This document shows, one piece after another, positions 1-12,669 of a DNA stretch of 64,000 nt. Each line of letters opens with the position of its first letter. Positions within the stretch are counted from its first letter, which is position 1. The position numbers and the translations under genes are program-made. The DNA is from Sipunculus nudus (lineage: Eukaryota; Annelida; Sipuncula; Golfingiida; Sipunculidae), in contig CM049322.1 in the NCBI GenBank assembly GCA_026874595.1, positions 35,149,840 through 35,213,839 on the forward strand. Direction: 5' to 3'. Under the pieces are notes generated by a model, which ran no database searches, was not told the origin of the DNA, and worked only from the letters and a program-made list of their open reading frames with translations.

Positions 1-802
1 CTCATTTACGTCAGCTAATTTGATACAGGATATTATATAAGATCTATGCGCATTATTCTTCAGAAAACATCCCAAATGGATTTTGCGAATATTCAGCGAA
101 ATCAACAACATTTGCTTTACTTTGCTTCACTGTAATAGCTTCACCTTTTTGAAAAGTTTGTACAATTATAAAAATTTATGTGACACAAATGACATACAAA
201 AAAACATACACAGGAGTGACAATTTAATCGAGAGACTGTATAACATTAAGTCCTCATTTTGTCTGTTATAACTATCTTAATTCTTCAATTCTATAACCTG
301 AGCTCCGAAATATCTCCTTAACTGCATACTTGTAAGAACCGAAATCTGGTTTTGCCTACCAGTAGGTAGCGTGTTTACAAGACGCCGTCAAACATGCGAA
401 CGATTATGTGTTTTGCGCTGGATGAATGGCGCATGATTGGGAAATTTTCGCGAATATATAACCTGTCTGAATAAGACGCCAAATCTGCACAGGTGACGGT
501 AATTTATTCTCTAGCCTCAATAACATATTACGTATATAATGTTCCCATAACGTCAATATAAGCATACATTTTATATTACCCAAATCTCAAAGATTGATAA
601 TTTATAGATAATATAAATCCTTTTATATATCTCCCACTATTGTTGGAAAAATTTCCAGTTCCTCGATGCTCCTTTAGCTAATCGTACAATTGTTAATATT
701 GTGCGTTACATATTAGTAATTGATATGATAATGATCATGAACACTGTGTTATAGTTACTCTAAATATTTAACATCGCGAACATGAACAAAAACACAGTAT
801 GG

Positions 803-1006
803 CAGAAGAGGATCCAGGGGAGGGGTCCAGGGGGTCCGGACCCCCTTTTTCATCCACTTTAAGCTTTTTTTAAGGTTTCGGAAAAAAATTTGCGGCCTGG
901 ACCCCCCCCCCCCCTTTTTTTTCCGGACCTGGTGATCTTTTTTTAGGGTTTTCACTAGTCCTCCTTGGTTGGACCCCCCTTTTCCTAAATCCTGGATCCG
1001 CCCCTG
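803..1006 (-). mobile_element. hAT-like nonautonomous DNA element (MITE)
   Basis: About 204 bp, ending in CCTAAATCCTGGATCCGCCCCTG, whose complement CAGGGGCGGATCCAGGA is matched, with changes, at the left end (CAGAAGAGGATCCAGG). Internal G/C and A/T homopolymer runs. Related copies at 34331-34481 and 59601-59822 share the TGCGGCCTGG / CCGGACCT interior or the termini. No coding capacity. The superfamily is inferred from the CAGGGGCG terminus; no clean 8-bp target duplication is visible. Confidence 0.6.
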
Positions 1007-1624
1007 GTTGCGGGCTAAATATGCCCGCTCACAGAAAAAAATGATATGTGAAAAACGGAAGCGGTGATTCAATATATAGCACAGTTATTTTGCGAAAGTG
1101 GTTTAGTAAACACAATAAATATGGGTTTCATTTAAAATAAATTGTCAATATCAATGTAGGTTAACCATGCATATTATAAACATTAGCTGCATTATCCTAA
1201 ATAAAATTGACTCAACCACACACTACCACAACCACCTTGCAGCTAATAATTTAAAGCTTAAATATCACGACACATACATTTCATGTTTTTTTTTTCGTCC
1301 TTTATGAATCGTCATGATACACATTGTAACAGCAATTGTATTCAGCAAATGGCCATCATTATAACAATATTTTTTTTCATATTCTTTTTTCAACAGAGAC
1401 CTGTGAAATATTATACATGCACTTCAGTATAAATGTGCGTCTTATTTTTCATCGATATTTTGCGTAAGTATCGGAGTGTATTTTTATCCTATTTTTTATG
1501 CTGAGATTTTTATTTCTGTTTCATCTCTGCTCATTTCTCAACTTCGGAGAAAAAAAAATTATCCTTTTATTTCCAATGTTGATGAAAATAGTCTAATCTG
1601 TAAACTAAACAACGTTCACAATGA

Positions 1625-1647
1625 TAACAATTATAATAATAATAATA

Positions 1648-1678
<31 letters not shown>

Positions 1679-1990
1679 AATAATAATTATAATTATAATG
1701 ACCATTAACAAGACCAAAAACGATAATTATATTTTCACCATCATCTTTAAAAAACAAAATCATCATCTTCCTCTCAGTGATAAGCATCCTCACGTTCAGC
1801 GTCGTTGTCATAATCATAATCAGTTTAATCATTATAATAAATTTGTCAGCAACCTTCGCAGACGTAAGCATTATCATTATCGTCATTATCATCACCACCA
1901 CGATTATCTTCATCGTCGTCATCATCATCATAATCATAATTATCAATTTCTTCTTTATTATCAGCAGCTATGTCGTTATATCATCATCAC
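1625..1990. repeat. AAT/ATC microsatellite block
   Basis: (AAT)n near 1633-1690 followed by degenerate ATC/ATT repeats to about 1990. Opens artificial Ile/His/Asn-rich frames on both strands that are not genes. Confidence 0.85.
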
Positions 1991-2719
1991 CATTAATAAT
2001 TCAGTTTGTTTAACCAAATAACAATAACAGTATAATATACAAAGAATAACTTCCTTATACTTCACGTTATAAAAAAGAAACAGTCCACGGTGTATTCAAT
2101 TAGATATACATCCCATAATACCTCCTATCCTGTCATTTTATCATCAGACCTGCCACCATATATAAGCTCTGTCCTAATTATCTCATCTCTTTGGCTTCAT
2201 TTTTTTACCCGGGCATCTGGCAGGGAGGGCAGACCTGTCTCACCTGGCCCCACCTACCAGGTAGTGAGTTAATTAGACTGGTTTTAGTGACATCCAGCCT
2301 GAACAGGTGCGCGTCTTCCCATAATGCCCTTTGATCTCGCGTGTGACGTGGCTTGGTTACGCGCGAGGCATTCTCGTTAGAGATACCCCATTATATCTGC
2401 CCCGGCCGCTGGGAGGAAGGGAGGGGGTAAATTGGCAAAAAGTGATTAGGTTTTTAGCCGCTATTAAGTCGAGGAGTACAGGATATTAGTCCTGTATGAA
2501 GTTTAAGAAAAATATTTCCGTCTTTCATCTTTAAAAAACGCCACGTGATTGATTGTTGGCTTGCGGGCCTTCCCCAGATAAAACCGCTTCTTACCTTATA
2601 TTAGTATGGGAATACAAGTTACAATCACTATATGGGTATTTTATGTTTAATTTCTGATAAAAGAACTGTATATTTGCCTTTGGAACTTGGGGTAGAAAAC
2701 GTGTACAATATGAGTCAGA

Positions 2720-3100
2720 TAATGTGGTGATTATTATCATCACCGCCATCACCTCCATCATCTGTCATTAACATCTCCCAAAACAACATTATCGTCTTCG
2801 CAATCAGTGAGACAAACACCATCCTGCTCTTCCTCTTCCACATCATCATCTTCATCATCATCATCATCATCAATATCATCAAAAACATCACCATTGTCAC
2901 CATCATTATATACAACATGAACGCCAATATCGTCAACATTATTTGGGCTTTATCACTGCAACCATACTCGTCGTCGTTATCATCATCAATAACAACAACA
3001 ACAAGGACAACATCATCATTATCATCATCATCGTCATATATCATCATCGTCATCATTTCAGCAGCATCAACACCGTCATCATCATAAAGAGATATCACCT
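2720..3100. repeat. ATC-rich microsatellite block
   Basis: Degenerate (ATC)n with CAC and AAC variants. Artificial Met/Asp-rich frame on the - strand. Noncoding. Confidence 0.85.
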
Positions 3101-3195
3101 TCACTTTCAATTCACTCCATCCTGCCGATACAAAAAAAACACAAAACAGAATCTGTTATTAGCAGGAGCAAATATCTACTCCAAGGCAAAACAAT

Positions 3196-3450
3196 GCTGT
3201 ACTGGACAGTAGAGAGGTAAAATTCTCGGCTCTCTCCGCTGACAACCCGGGTTCTATCCCTAACATGGCTATGGGAGTGGGTTGTGGTTGTCTGTCAAAG
3301 GTTGTTGGTTCTCTCCGGGTCCTCCGGTTTCCTCCATCTCTAAAGAATACCAAACGCCACCATCCAGGCTTTGGGGATAGCCTCGATCGTATAAGTTATT
3401 GTAACTAGTTGATGTATAATCCATGAAAAAATAAAGTTTATATAAAACAA
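3196..3450 (+). mobile_element. tRNA-derived SINE with Nin-like central domain
   Basis: A box-B-like GGTTCTATCCC (3250-3260) follows a tRNA-like CTCTCTCCGCTGACAACCC. Then comes a central CTCCGGGTCCTCCGGTTTCC (from 3313) like the conserved domain of deuterostome and mollusc SINEs, and an A-rich tail ending ATAAAACAA (3450). About 255 bp, probably dead; the A box is not well preserved. Confidence 0.6.
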
Positions 3451-4267
3451 TCCTACTGTACCCACCCTTTATCCATACCCGCAGTGACATCTATATGGAG
3501 GTTCCTCTGCCCTATGGCCCACCCTCTAGAAATTCCATTGAAACTGGATATGTAATACTGCTAACAGACAAACAAATAAAAGCGTCTGAAAACATAACCT
3601 CCTCGCTGATGCCGTGGGGAAGCAAGGAGATTGAAAAAGATTCAATTCAACTTATTTTAAGAGTTTCAAAACAAATTTTTGCGGCCTATATAGTCCCCTC
3701 TACTTGCCAAATCCGAGGATGGTTTAAAGGTTTTCATATCAGTTGTCCCGGGTTGGACTTACCCCCCTCCCCGCACTGCGGTGTTAATCACTTTGTAACA
3801 AAGGTATTCCTATCATATAAACATTCAAACCTCGTCATAAAGACACTTTGCAGAGAGTGCAAGTTTCAGTGAAGAATACATAGATCCATATCAGAAAGTG
3901 TTATTAAATACTGTTTGTTTTAATCGCAAGGTAGGTTGCAGCATCGGTGTGTCTCGCGTCGACTCGCGTGACATGTGACAACTGAAGTGAATGATGGGTT
4001 GTCGCGGTTGCGTGTCAACTTTCAAATTAGCCATTTACTGCGCAGGTCGGATGAGTGTGTCACTTCCGGCGACGGAAGCATTCAAGTGCAGCAATAAAAG
4101 TGAACCAGACTAATTTCTGACGCAGAATATAGCTATTAGCTGGCGGTGGGAAAACTTCATTCCTTTATTTCTCGGCATATGCAAATAAGATGCGAAGGTA
4201 CATGTATTATAGTGATGGTTGGAAGGGCTAGAATCATACTTTTCAGTGGGAGCGTTATATATATATA

Positions 4268-4908
4268 TAATGAAACTTCTACTTGCGGATAACTCAGTAA
4301 GGCGGACAACTTACTAATGCGGACATAAATCTCAGTCCCTTCAAATTAGCCTCTAAATTATGTTTAACGTAAACTCAGTAAAGCGGACAAATTACTATCC
4401 CGGACAAACTTTCCCGTCCCGTCAGCATATCCAGTACATGCATATTTCGACCCTCTAAAGTGGACAGACTTCACGAGACCTGTTTTGGTCAAAGCGACAG
4501 CCCGGGGACAAGCGTGATTTATTGAACCATTGGAATGATTTATACGTAAATATTCACTATCGAAATTTTTGTTTATTTCTATGAATGTGTTGATAACAGC
4601 AGATGAAGCATGATACGTCGAAGTGAAACTGCCAAAACTAGTTTGCGAGGTCTAGCTGATGTTTCTTTCTTTTTTTAAATAATTTTATTTTATAAATTGC
4701 AAGTGCAATAAGTTATTTGAAAATGAATTAAATCAAATTTATGTAACCTATTTGAAATTAGGCGTACATTGAATGAATTCATAGAATATCAGAAACATTC
4801 AATGACGAATGACGCAATATGCCAAACTCCCCTAAACAGGACAGCTCACTAATACGGACAAAATCCACCAGTCCCTTGATTGTCCGGCTAAGGGGAGTTT
4901 CACTGTAT
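4268..4908. mobile_element. pogo/Tigger-like nonautonomous element
   Basis: About 640 bp with diverged terminal inverted repeats. The right end read in complement is ACAGTGAAACTCCCCTTAGC followed by CGGACAATCAAGGGACTGG; the left end has AATGAAACTTCTACTTGCGG and repeated GCGGACA blocks. ACAGTGAAAC termini next to TA are typical of Tc1/mariner-pogo families. The interior has no transposase frame. Confidence 0.6.
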
Positions 4909-6214
4909 ATTTTATGTATATACGTGTGCATGTCATGTCCTTTGCTGTATACTCTATGTATAAGCGCACAATTAGGAAGTAAATTATGTCAATCAAATGC
5001 AGAGGGTCTTTCGGAATAATTACGAAACCATGCCTATATGCATATGGCCTAAAACAACATTTTACTTAAAACCACCAAAAATGTTAAATATATATAAATC
5101 GAATAATATGTACAATAATTTTACGAATGAAAGTGTCTGCCTCATTTAGTAATAAACATGCGTGTATGTGTGAACATGCTATCTTATACTTAGAAACGGG
5201 TGAGTGCATATGTAATTGTGCACATGTATAAGTGTGTAGAGATATAGCCTACCGAAGTTGGAAATATTTCACAAAGAATAAATTCTTCATGCCATGCACT
5301 GGCCTTTTGTAAAAAAAAAGTCATACTTGGAACGTTTTTGTACTATATAATCACGATACATCTAAACTATTCCACAGTATATTACAGAAAATAAAATTAT
5401 CGCGTGCATTTATTGCATTCTCATAAATGTATAAACACATGGGCGGCTTCCTATGAAAGCGCAAGCAAGCCAAGCAAATCCAAAACATGATTTCTCCATT
5501 TTAGTGGCCATCTTGCAAGTTCCGTAATGAATATTCATTAGGAAGTGACCAAAAGAGCAAAACCTATCATATTCCGTGATAACAAATATCTGCCGGATAT
5601 AAATAGACTCGTACAGCGCCTGGCGAAAGGATCTAATAAAACCATACAAAGACCCGACGCGAGCAAAAAATGTCGATCACTATATTAGCCATTATATACA
5701 TATACATGAGTGAGAACAGAGACGCGCGCACGCGAATTGACCATCAACGTCGCGTTTCTGGCAGTTTTATGATTACATCAATATGCTATTGATGGATGTA
5801 AAATTGAGTTATAATGGAAAGGTGAAAAAAATCTTATAACCTTATACACAGCGGGTTCTTTCAGGAACTTAGAAAATGAACCTGATTGAATAATTTCTGA
5901 GTCTCAACAGCGGTATGGGCCCTATGTTTTATTCAATCTGGTTTATAGCCATTTTTTATAATTTGATAGCTCAGGATATTTCAGCTATCCCCGCTCGGGG
6001 CTTTTATTGGGGCCTTATATACAAGAATCATTAATGCGATTTTCAATTCCTTTGTTGTTCTTGTTATATACAAATCAATACAGTGTCATAGACCATAAGT
6101 TGACTATGACACAGAAGAAAACCCAATGCAGTTGAAACGATATATAGTATAAATCTGTATTGAAGCATATATAGTGACCTAGGAATGGATGGATAAATAG
6201 ACACACAAACAGCC

Positions 6215-6370
6215 AATTAGACAGAGAGAGTTTGAACGAAAATGAGACAAACAGAGAGAGAGAAAAAAAAGAGAGAGAGAGGAAGTGGGTGGGAGAGTGG
6301 GAGAGAGAGAGAGCAAGAGAGGGAAAGAGAGAGAGAGAGAGAAGAAGAAGAAGAAGAAAGAAAGAAAAAA
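6215..6370. repeat. GA-rich purine tract
   Basis: Interrupted (AG)n with GAA units, almost all purine on the + strand. Possible triplex-forming tract; otherwise a microsatellite. Confidence 0.8.
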
Positions 6371-6901
6371 TAGAGAGCATTCAAGTTAAGAAATTTTCTA
6401 TCAGGAACTATAACAATATATATTCGAACCATAACATATTGGTATGAGTATTATTTTACTATAATACAATATTTGCTTTCAAGGGTTATTACGTGTCCAA
6501 ACTTGACACTGAACTTTATAGATCATTATTCCATTTAACGGAAGCTTAATTGAGACAAATTACAATACATCGCAGTGCATCGTAAATATAAACAGGAATC
6601 GCCAATGCACATGGCGGAGGCTTGCATTCCATAGAATGCAGATTTCTAGTAGGAAAATAATTTTCATTTCCAATGTTTATACGTTTCATTGATTGGATAC
6701 ATACCAAATGAGATGCAGAAACGGTATTACCGTAATTTATATTGAAGACATTTTTCTTATCCCATATTATACTGTTCAAAAAGCATAACTCATACACGTC
6801 CTTTGAAAAAAAAATAGCAAATCCCCTTTCTTGCTCTTGAATAGGTATGCTCGTCTTCGACGGTGAACGGGTTTTCTATGGACCGAGTTTACCCGCTGAG
6901 T

Positions 6902-7026
6902 ACATTTTGACATTATTATGCGAAGAGTCTATTGCAGTCTATTATCATACTCTATATGTCAATTTTAATAAAATATTCTTATAGATGGCGCTCCAAAAGA
7001 ATCTTCGCATAATAATGTCAAAATGT
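6902..7026. mobile_element. Short MITE-like hairpin with 25-bp perfect inverted repeat
   Basis: ACATTTTGACATTATTATGC + GAAGA (6902-6926) is the exact reverse complement of 7002-7026, with a 75-nt loop. TGAG is found close to both outer ends, a possible target duplication. It could also be a foldback RNA source. Superfamily unknown. Confidence 0.55.
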
Positions 7027-10000
7027 TGAGGATTTATGAATGAATATGAAAGACCCCCTTAGGGCACATTTGGCATCGTCCGTGAAACATGAAGACCAAG
7101 ACAGGTATTTCCGGGACGTAATCACAGAGGAGTTACCGGACAACGCGTTGGTGCCACCGCCGCCAATTATAAAATACAGATGAAAGTACATGTATATACA
7201 AACAGGAATGCTCTGAGAATTGGTTGTGGAAAATTAAAAAAAAATTATATACATGAAAGAAGTTAAACATCATGATTTCATGATTAATACTGACGACGAA
7301 TATTTGAATCTTTGATTATTAAAATAATATGTAAAGGGGCTTAAGCCAATATTCCATTGTTCTCATATTTATAAGGTTAGTTTGTAGAGTAAGTAGAAAT
7401 CAAATTCCCACGCGTTTTTTTTTATGAATCTTGTCAAATAGAAATACAAGACCTGCCTAGCAAACACGAGCAACAATTAGTAATTTATTTTAAGTGCTCT
7501 TATTTCATGGCATTTCAATTGAATTGGGTTATTGGTCACCTGTAATTAGTTTATTTCATTGGGAGAAACCAAATTTGGGGCGTGGTTGACAAGTGATTGA
7601 CGTGTCATTGATTTGACCATGGCGACCGCGTGTGTTACCGTGAGAAACAGTGAGGACATGGATTTGTTAATTTCAGGGCCACCTGCAAGTGACAAGGGCA
7701 CCCACCTGCCCGAGGTGCACTGTCCATGAACTTTGTAAACATTCACTACACATCGGGTATATTCAACAGCCTTAGCAAAGTTAACCACTATATATAGCAA
7801 TGAAAAAATAATAATATAATATAGATTTTGTATATGTAATACAGGATATTTATATATATATATAACTGAAAGGATTGAGTTGCCATTCCAGGATCAAAGT
7901 ACTCGATACATTAAGGCAGAGCAGCTATAAGTTCATAAAATACATCAATACATTATACTGCATGTGACGGGTATCTAGTGACAGTAATGAATTGATGTAT
8001 TTTTTTAACTTATATATATACCTTTTTTTGCATCTGTATGTCACATTTCAATTACATAAGCGTCCGTATGACACATTTTAAATATATATATATCTACTTA
8101 ATCACATTCCAGATATATTACAACTAAGTCTTAGGTTTTAGAAAATATAAGGTAGTACGTTTCCAGGATGAATTAATTTCAAAACCATGCAGGTTTAGAT
8201 AAAATATTTCATAGTAAACTCATAAATGGTACCAAAGTCTATAATTCTATTTATTCATATATTTCATTTGCAATATATAAATATTATTCTCTGAATAGTG
8301 GGGGGGGGGGGGGGGATGATTACATTAACCATCCTTCCCCCCTCCTTTCCAAAAAGTTGGGGGGGGGGATATATATCCCCCACCCCTATATTGATGCCCC
8401 GGTATATTATGCAGGCCATATGCATATTGTCTCGATAAGTTACACAGAACATCCGACTTTTACTTGGCTGCATAGAAGATTGTTTCAGAACAATTAAATA
8501 GAAAGATAATCAACGCATTTTGAAAAAAAAATAAACCAAATTTCCAACGGAATCTGGAACTACCGATTATATTTCCAGATCATACAACTAATAATTTAAA
8601 TGGCCGCTCAATCCTTTTTTTTTAGCTTCTTCTAGCTCAGCAACAATCGGACTTTTGAAACATCGAGTAAAGTCGTCTGCTTCCGTTTTGCGGCGTCTGC
8701 GGAGCTCTCGTGGGAACGTGTCGTCTGCTGACCGTGCTGCGCGCGCCGTTTAGTTATCTGGCACAACAAACACAGGCGCCTTCACGTTTTGTCTTCTTCC
8801 CCTTCGTAATCGAACGTGTCTACAAAGTTACAGAACGGCAGGTAAAATTGCCTGTTCAGGTCAGGAGGTCTCTAATTCATACAAAGCCCGTAGCGTGCCT
8901 ATATTTACCTCAATTGATCCCGAATTATAAATTATATCCAATATCAGTGTGCATGATTACATGATTGTCTTTTGAACTCTGCGAGTTGTAAGAAACAATG
9001 ATATCAGCCAAGCCAGGCAAAGGTTGATTTTTTCCAAGTTATTAAAATTAATCCGCCCATTTAGTATTAGAAATTACAATGGCAAATTATTATTGTTTTT
9101 TTTTCGCTTATGCCAAGAAAATGGAAGGCATATAACCTATAGCTGATGTTTTATTTTGAACGGATCGTCTGCAAGCATGCATGATATTGGCAGTCACTAA
9201 TGCGAAGGGGTAAAATACCCTTCTTTTAAAATTAGTGATAAAGAACCGTGACCGTTTATGCTTTAAAGATATTAAGCTGCATAAAATGAAATTTCTGCGT
9301 ATACATGCTTTTAAAATTACCAATTAACTGCCACATTCTTGTGACTAATACATATACCCATATAGAAATATTATGTGATATTTAAGGTCGATTTCCCCCG
9401 ATCATATTAACACTATTTGTTTTCTGATTGAATATGATTATATATTAATTTAACAAAAAAATGGTCACAAATATATTGGTATACATGCATTTAAACTTAT
9501 TTAATGAACTTTACATTATGACATTGCATTCTACATACGGACTGGACTTTATGTACGAAACAGTTTTAAGCGAACATGTTGACGAAAGGAAACCATAATT
9601 TCTCCATCATATTATATACTTTTAAATACTTGATATGCACGCAATTTTAGAAAAGTTGACTTTTGAAGTCTAGAAATCATTGATTTTAATTTATGTACTC
9701 ATGAACAGTCGTGAGCTATCTTAAATACACATGTGAATTAATGCTTTCCTTGAAAATATGCAAGCAATGGAAGGGACAATGCCTGTATTTATGTAGTGCA
9801 ATTATAAGATAAAATATTAAATCAGTTTACCCTAGTGATATAAACCATTTAAATGCAATTAAATCTCTTACACGTGTTCTGCGAATTTTAAACCTACTCT
9901 GTTAATGGCCGTAAGTTCATTTAAATAAATAGTGTGTGAACTAAAGTGTTAATTCCACTCGCACAGCGTGAAAATCCCCCGGCGTGGATTTTGATATGTT

Positions 10001-11819
10001 GTCCATTTCACACGTGAAATGCACACATGCTTGCATGCTAGGAACGCCACGGGGATGTGTCCATTTCGTAAGCTGGTTACCCGCTGTCATGCGCAGCAAC
10101 TGTTTATTTGCAGAGCGCACGTGCACTCTCGCTCTTTAAATCGACGTCACTGCCCGCTGGGCAAACAACGATTAAAATAACATTTTCTGGTCCATTCGCG
10201 GGAGATTTGTGGTCATTTAGCATCGCGGGATTAAAGATTCAAACTGTCTGTTGCGGATATTGGACACATTCTTATGATAATTTGCTCTTTCTAATTATAA
10301 CAATGCAGAAACCCTGAATGGTTTTGATATAACATAATGCTTGGATGGATAAAAAGTACACGGAACTATGTTTGGGTGTGTCTATTTTCGATGTTTGAAG
10401 TAATATACAGTGAATTTTTTTATCCATCAGCTTTCGAGAAAAAGATCCTTGTATGATTTATACTGAAAATCGTGATTTGCAGAGATAGTATATGTTAGAC
10501 CTGTCTGAATGTAGCATTTAACGTTTCTGAAGATCTAGCCCTGAAGAAAAAAGCATGAACGGTTAACCCTAAAGCGATAGTTTTGCCAGCTTTGAATCAA
10601 ACAGGTTATTTTTTTATATAAACATGTATGTAGCGACCAAAGATAAATATATTTGCAGTTTATTTATTATTTATATATATGTGTGTGTGTGTTTTTGTGA
10701 TATATATAGTGTGCTCCTTGCGTAAACATATAATATACATTTAGTTATATATGCAATTTAAATGCATTCTAGGAAAAAAAACAGAGCTTTTTTCAGTAGA
10801 TATAGCGATGTAAACCAACTCAACTCGGTTCTAACTATAGGGAATTTATAAGCAACGGCGGCTTCACACACAATCGCACGCCACACGATGTTTTTATTAT
10901 AAGATATAGTGTAAACTTACGATTGTCCAAATTTTACATTTAATACTCGAGGAGATAAATTCTAGGAGAAACTAACTTAACGCTTTGGGGTCTCCGGAAA
11001 CTAACGAGCACCTCCGAAGTCACGCCGAAGGGGGATTCTCGCGCTTTATCAATTAGCTCCGCGGGCTTATCAGCGGCATCACCCTGTGGCTTTGAGCAGC
11101 GAGTATTATGATCCCCGTCAGCAACATTCGACACGGTAACACTCGCGATTGTAACTCCATTTGTTATAAACTCATTAGTTCAAACCAACCCCCTACACAC
11201 ACACACTTGGCTCTTAGGATCGATTTATTTAAATAAATGCATGCATAGAGGAATTAAAATCCCTCTGATATCCTTATATGTAAGCCCCTATATATATATA
11301 GAAGTTCTCACGATGAAGTGTCTTAAGAGCAGAGTTATCCAGAATCAATGAGGTTGTTTACGTTCCCTCTTGGTCAATCACGTATGGCGGAAGCGGAAAT
11401 ATGAATGCCCGGAAGTGCTCATCGACAGAACTGAGGTGGCGTATTTACCAGTCCGTGCGGGGTGCCTGGTCCTGCCGATCATTTGAAAACAGCCAATCAC
11501 TGTCAAAACTGCGCTTTTGTCCAACCAGATCCGGATACCGGGGGTCACTGGGTACACATCCTTAATAAATGGTCATCGTTAATAATGGGCCCTCATTAAC
11601 TTGGCAAGAAACTCTTTATCAGCAGAGTTCAGGTGAGCGGACCCAGGTATGGTATGGACGATATGCAGTTCACATGCATATGCAATAAAACTACTATATT
11701 TGAGTTAGACCAAGTAGGTATATTGTTCCACTAAAATTTCTTGATTAGACGAGGTTTCTTTTTTCAGTCATATATGTCTGTTTTTTATAACTGTTCTGAG
11801 TGAAAATATCTGAAACACT

Positions 11820-12235
11820 ATATAGAAATCTGCATTCTAAGCAATTCAAGACACCCCCTTGTTTGTTTGTGTGTGTGTGAGGGTGTGTGTGGTTGGTGGG
11901 GAGGGGAGGGGGGGGGGTCCCTATCGTGGATTGCATTCACTTATTCAGCCCATATTCCCAGGTTCATTCCCGCATAAATGACTGAACATTTGTGAATGTT
12001 CATTTATAAGTATAACGTTCCTCAATCCGGATCATGTGCCAGATCCATATCAAACTCTAATCGATTCTTCAGTTTCCATTCCCGAAATGCCGTGAACATT
12101 TCACGGGTCCGTTCATGATTGTATAGAGTTATGATCAATTAACACACACACACACACACATGCAAACACACACAAACGCACCCATGCACGAACGAGGATG
12201 AATGCATACCCTCCTTGCCGAGGTAATAATAATTG
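11820..12235. repeat. Dispersed repeat family B, copy 1
   Basis: Shares with 35950-36300 the order AGAAATCT-CATTCTA, GT microsatellite, TATTCCCAGGTTCAT, AATCCGGATC-TGTGCCGGATC, CGATTCTTC, CATTCCCG, CACACA run, and ends ACCCTCCTTGCCGAGGT, a small terminal hairpin. Noncoding. Confidence 0.55.
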
Positions 12236-12669
12236 TTGGATTATAAGGAAGTTTTAGGGAAATTTTGAACTTATAGTAATGAAAAAATCGCTCAAATCTT
12301 GATCTGATATGGTCTGGGATACGGAAGTTTATTTTTTTGGCCGAGTATATCTGTCTCTTGTGAAGGAACTGATGAACCCCGACGCCTGGTGGAGACATTA
12401 GGCACTATATTATGACCAGTTATTCTTGAGAAGGTCAGTCCGCGATATGTATATTATATACTGCTGAATTGACGGAGGTAGGCGCATGCGCATTATGAGA
12501 ACTGGTTTGTATATATACTATAACTCTCAATGGGGTTCCAAACAAGAGACCCAGGGGTCTAATGTTCACTCTGTGAAGTACTGTGCAATTTGGCAAGTGA
12601 TTAAAAAATAAATGAATGTGAAAATACCATTCATTCCTTTCCAAGTAAACATTGTCCTATTGCACAAGG

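Larger units (their letters stand above)
4909..11819. other. Upstream noncoding DNA, no gene seen
   Basis: Apart from the purine tract, the 6902-7026 hairpin and homopolymer runs (8300, 8360), I see no exon-like frames with splice sites. Blocks near 5400-5760, 8620-8960, 9940-10260 and 10930-11160 have higher complexity and could be regulatory. Two minus-strand matches to GAAATGGACA lie at about 9999-10011 and 10056-10066. Confidence 0.5.

Noticed and set aside
755-1072. 105-codon - strand frame with Gly/Lys-rich segments
   Set aside because: Runs through the hAT-like MITE and its homopolymer runs; no conserved protein features.
3196-3270. tRNA gene
   Set aside because: A box-B-like motif is present but a cloverleaf cannot be folded, and a SINE central domain and A-rich tail follow; classed as a SINE.
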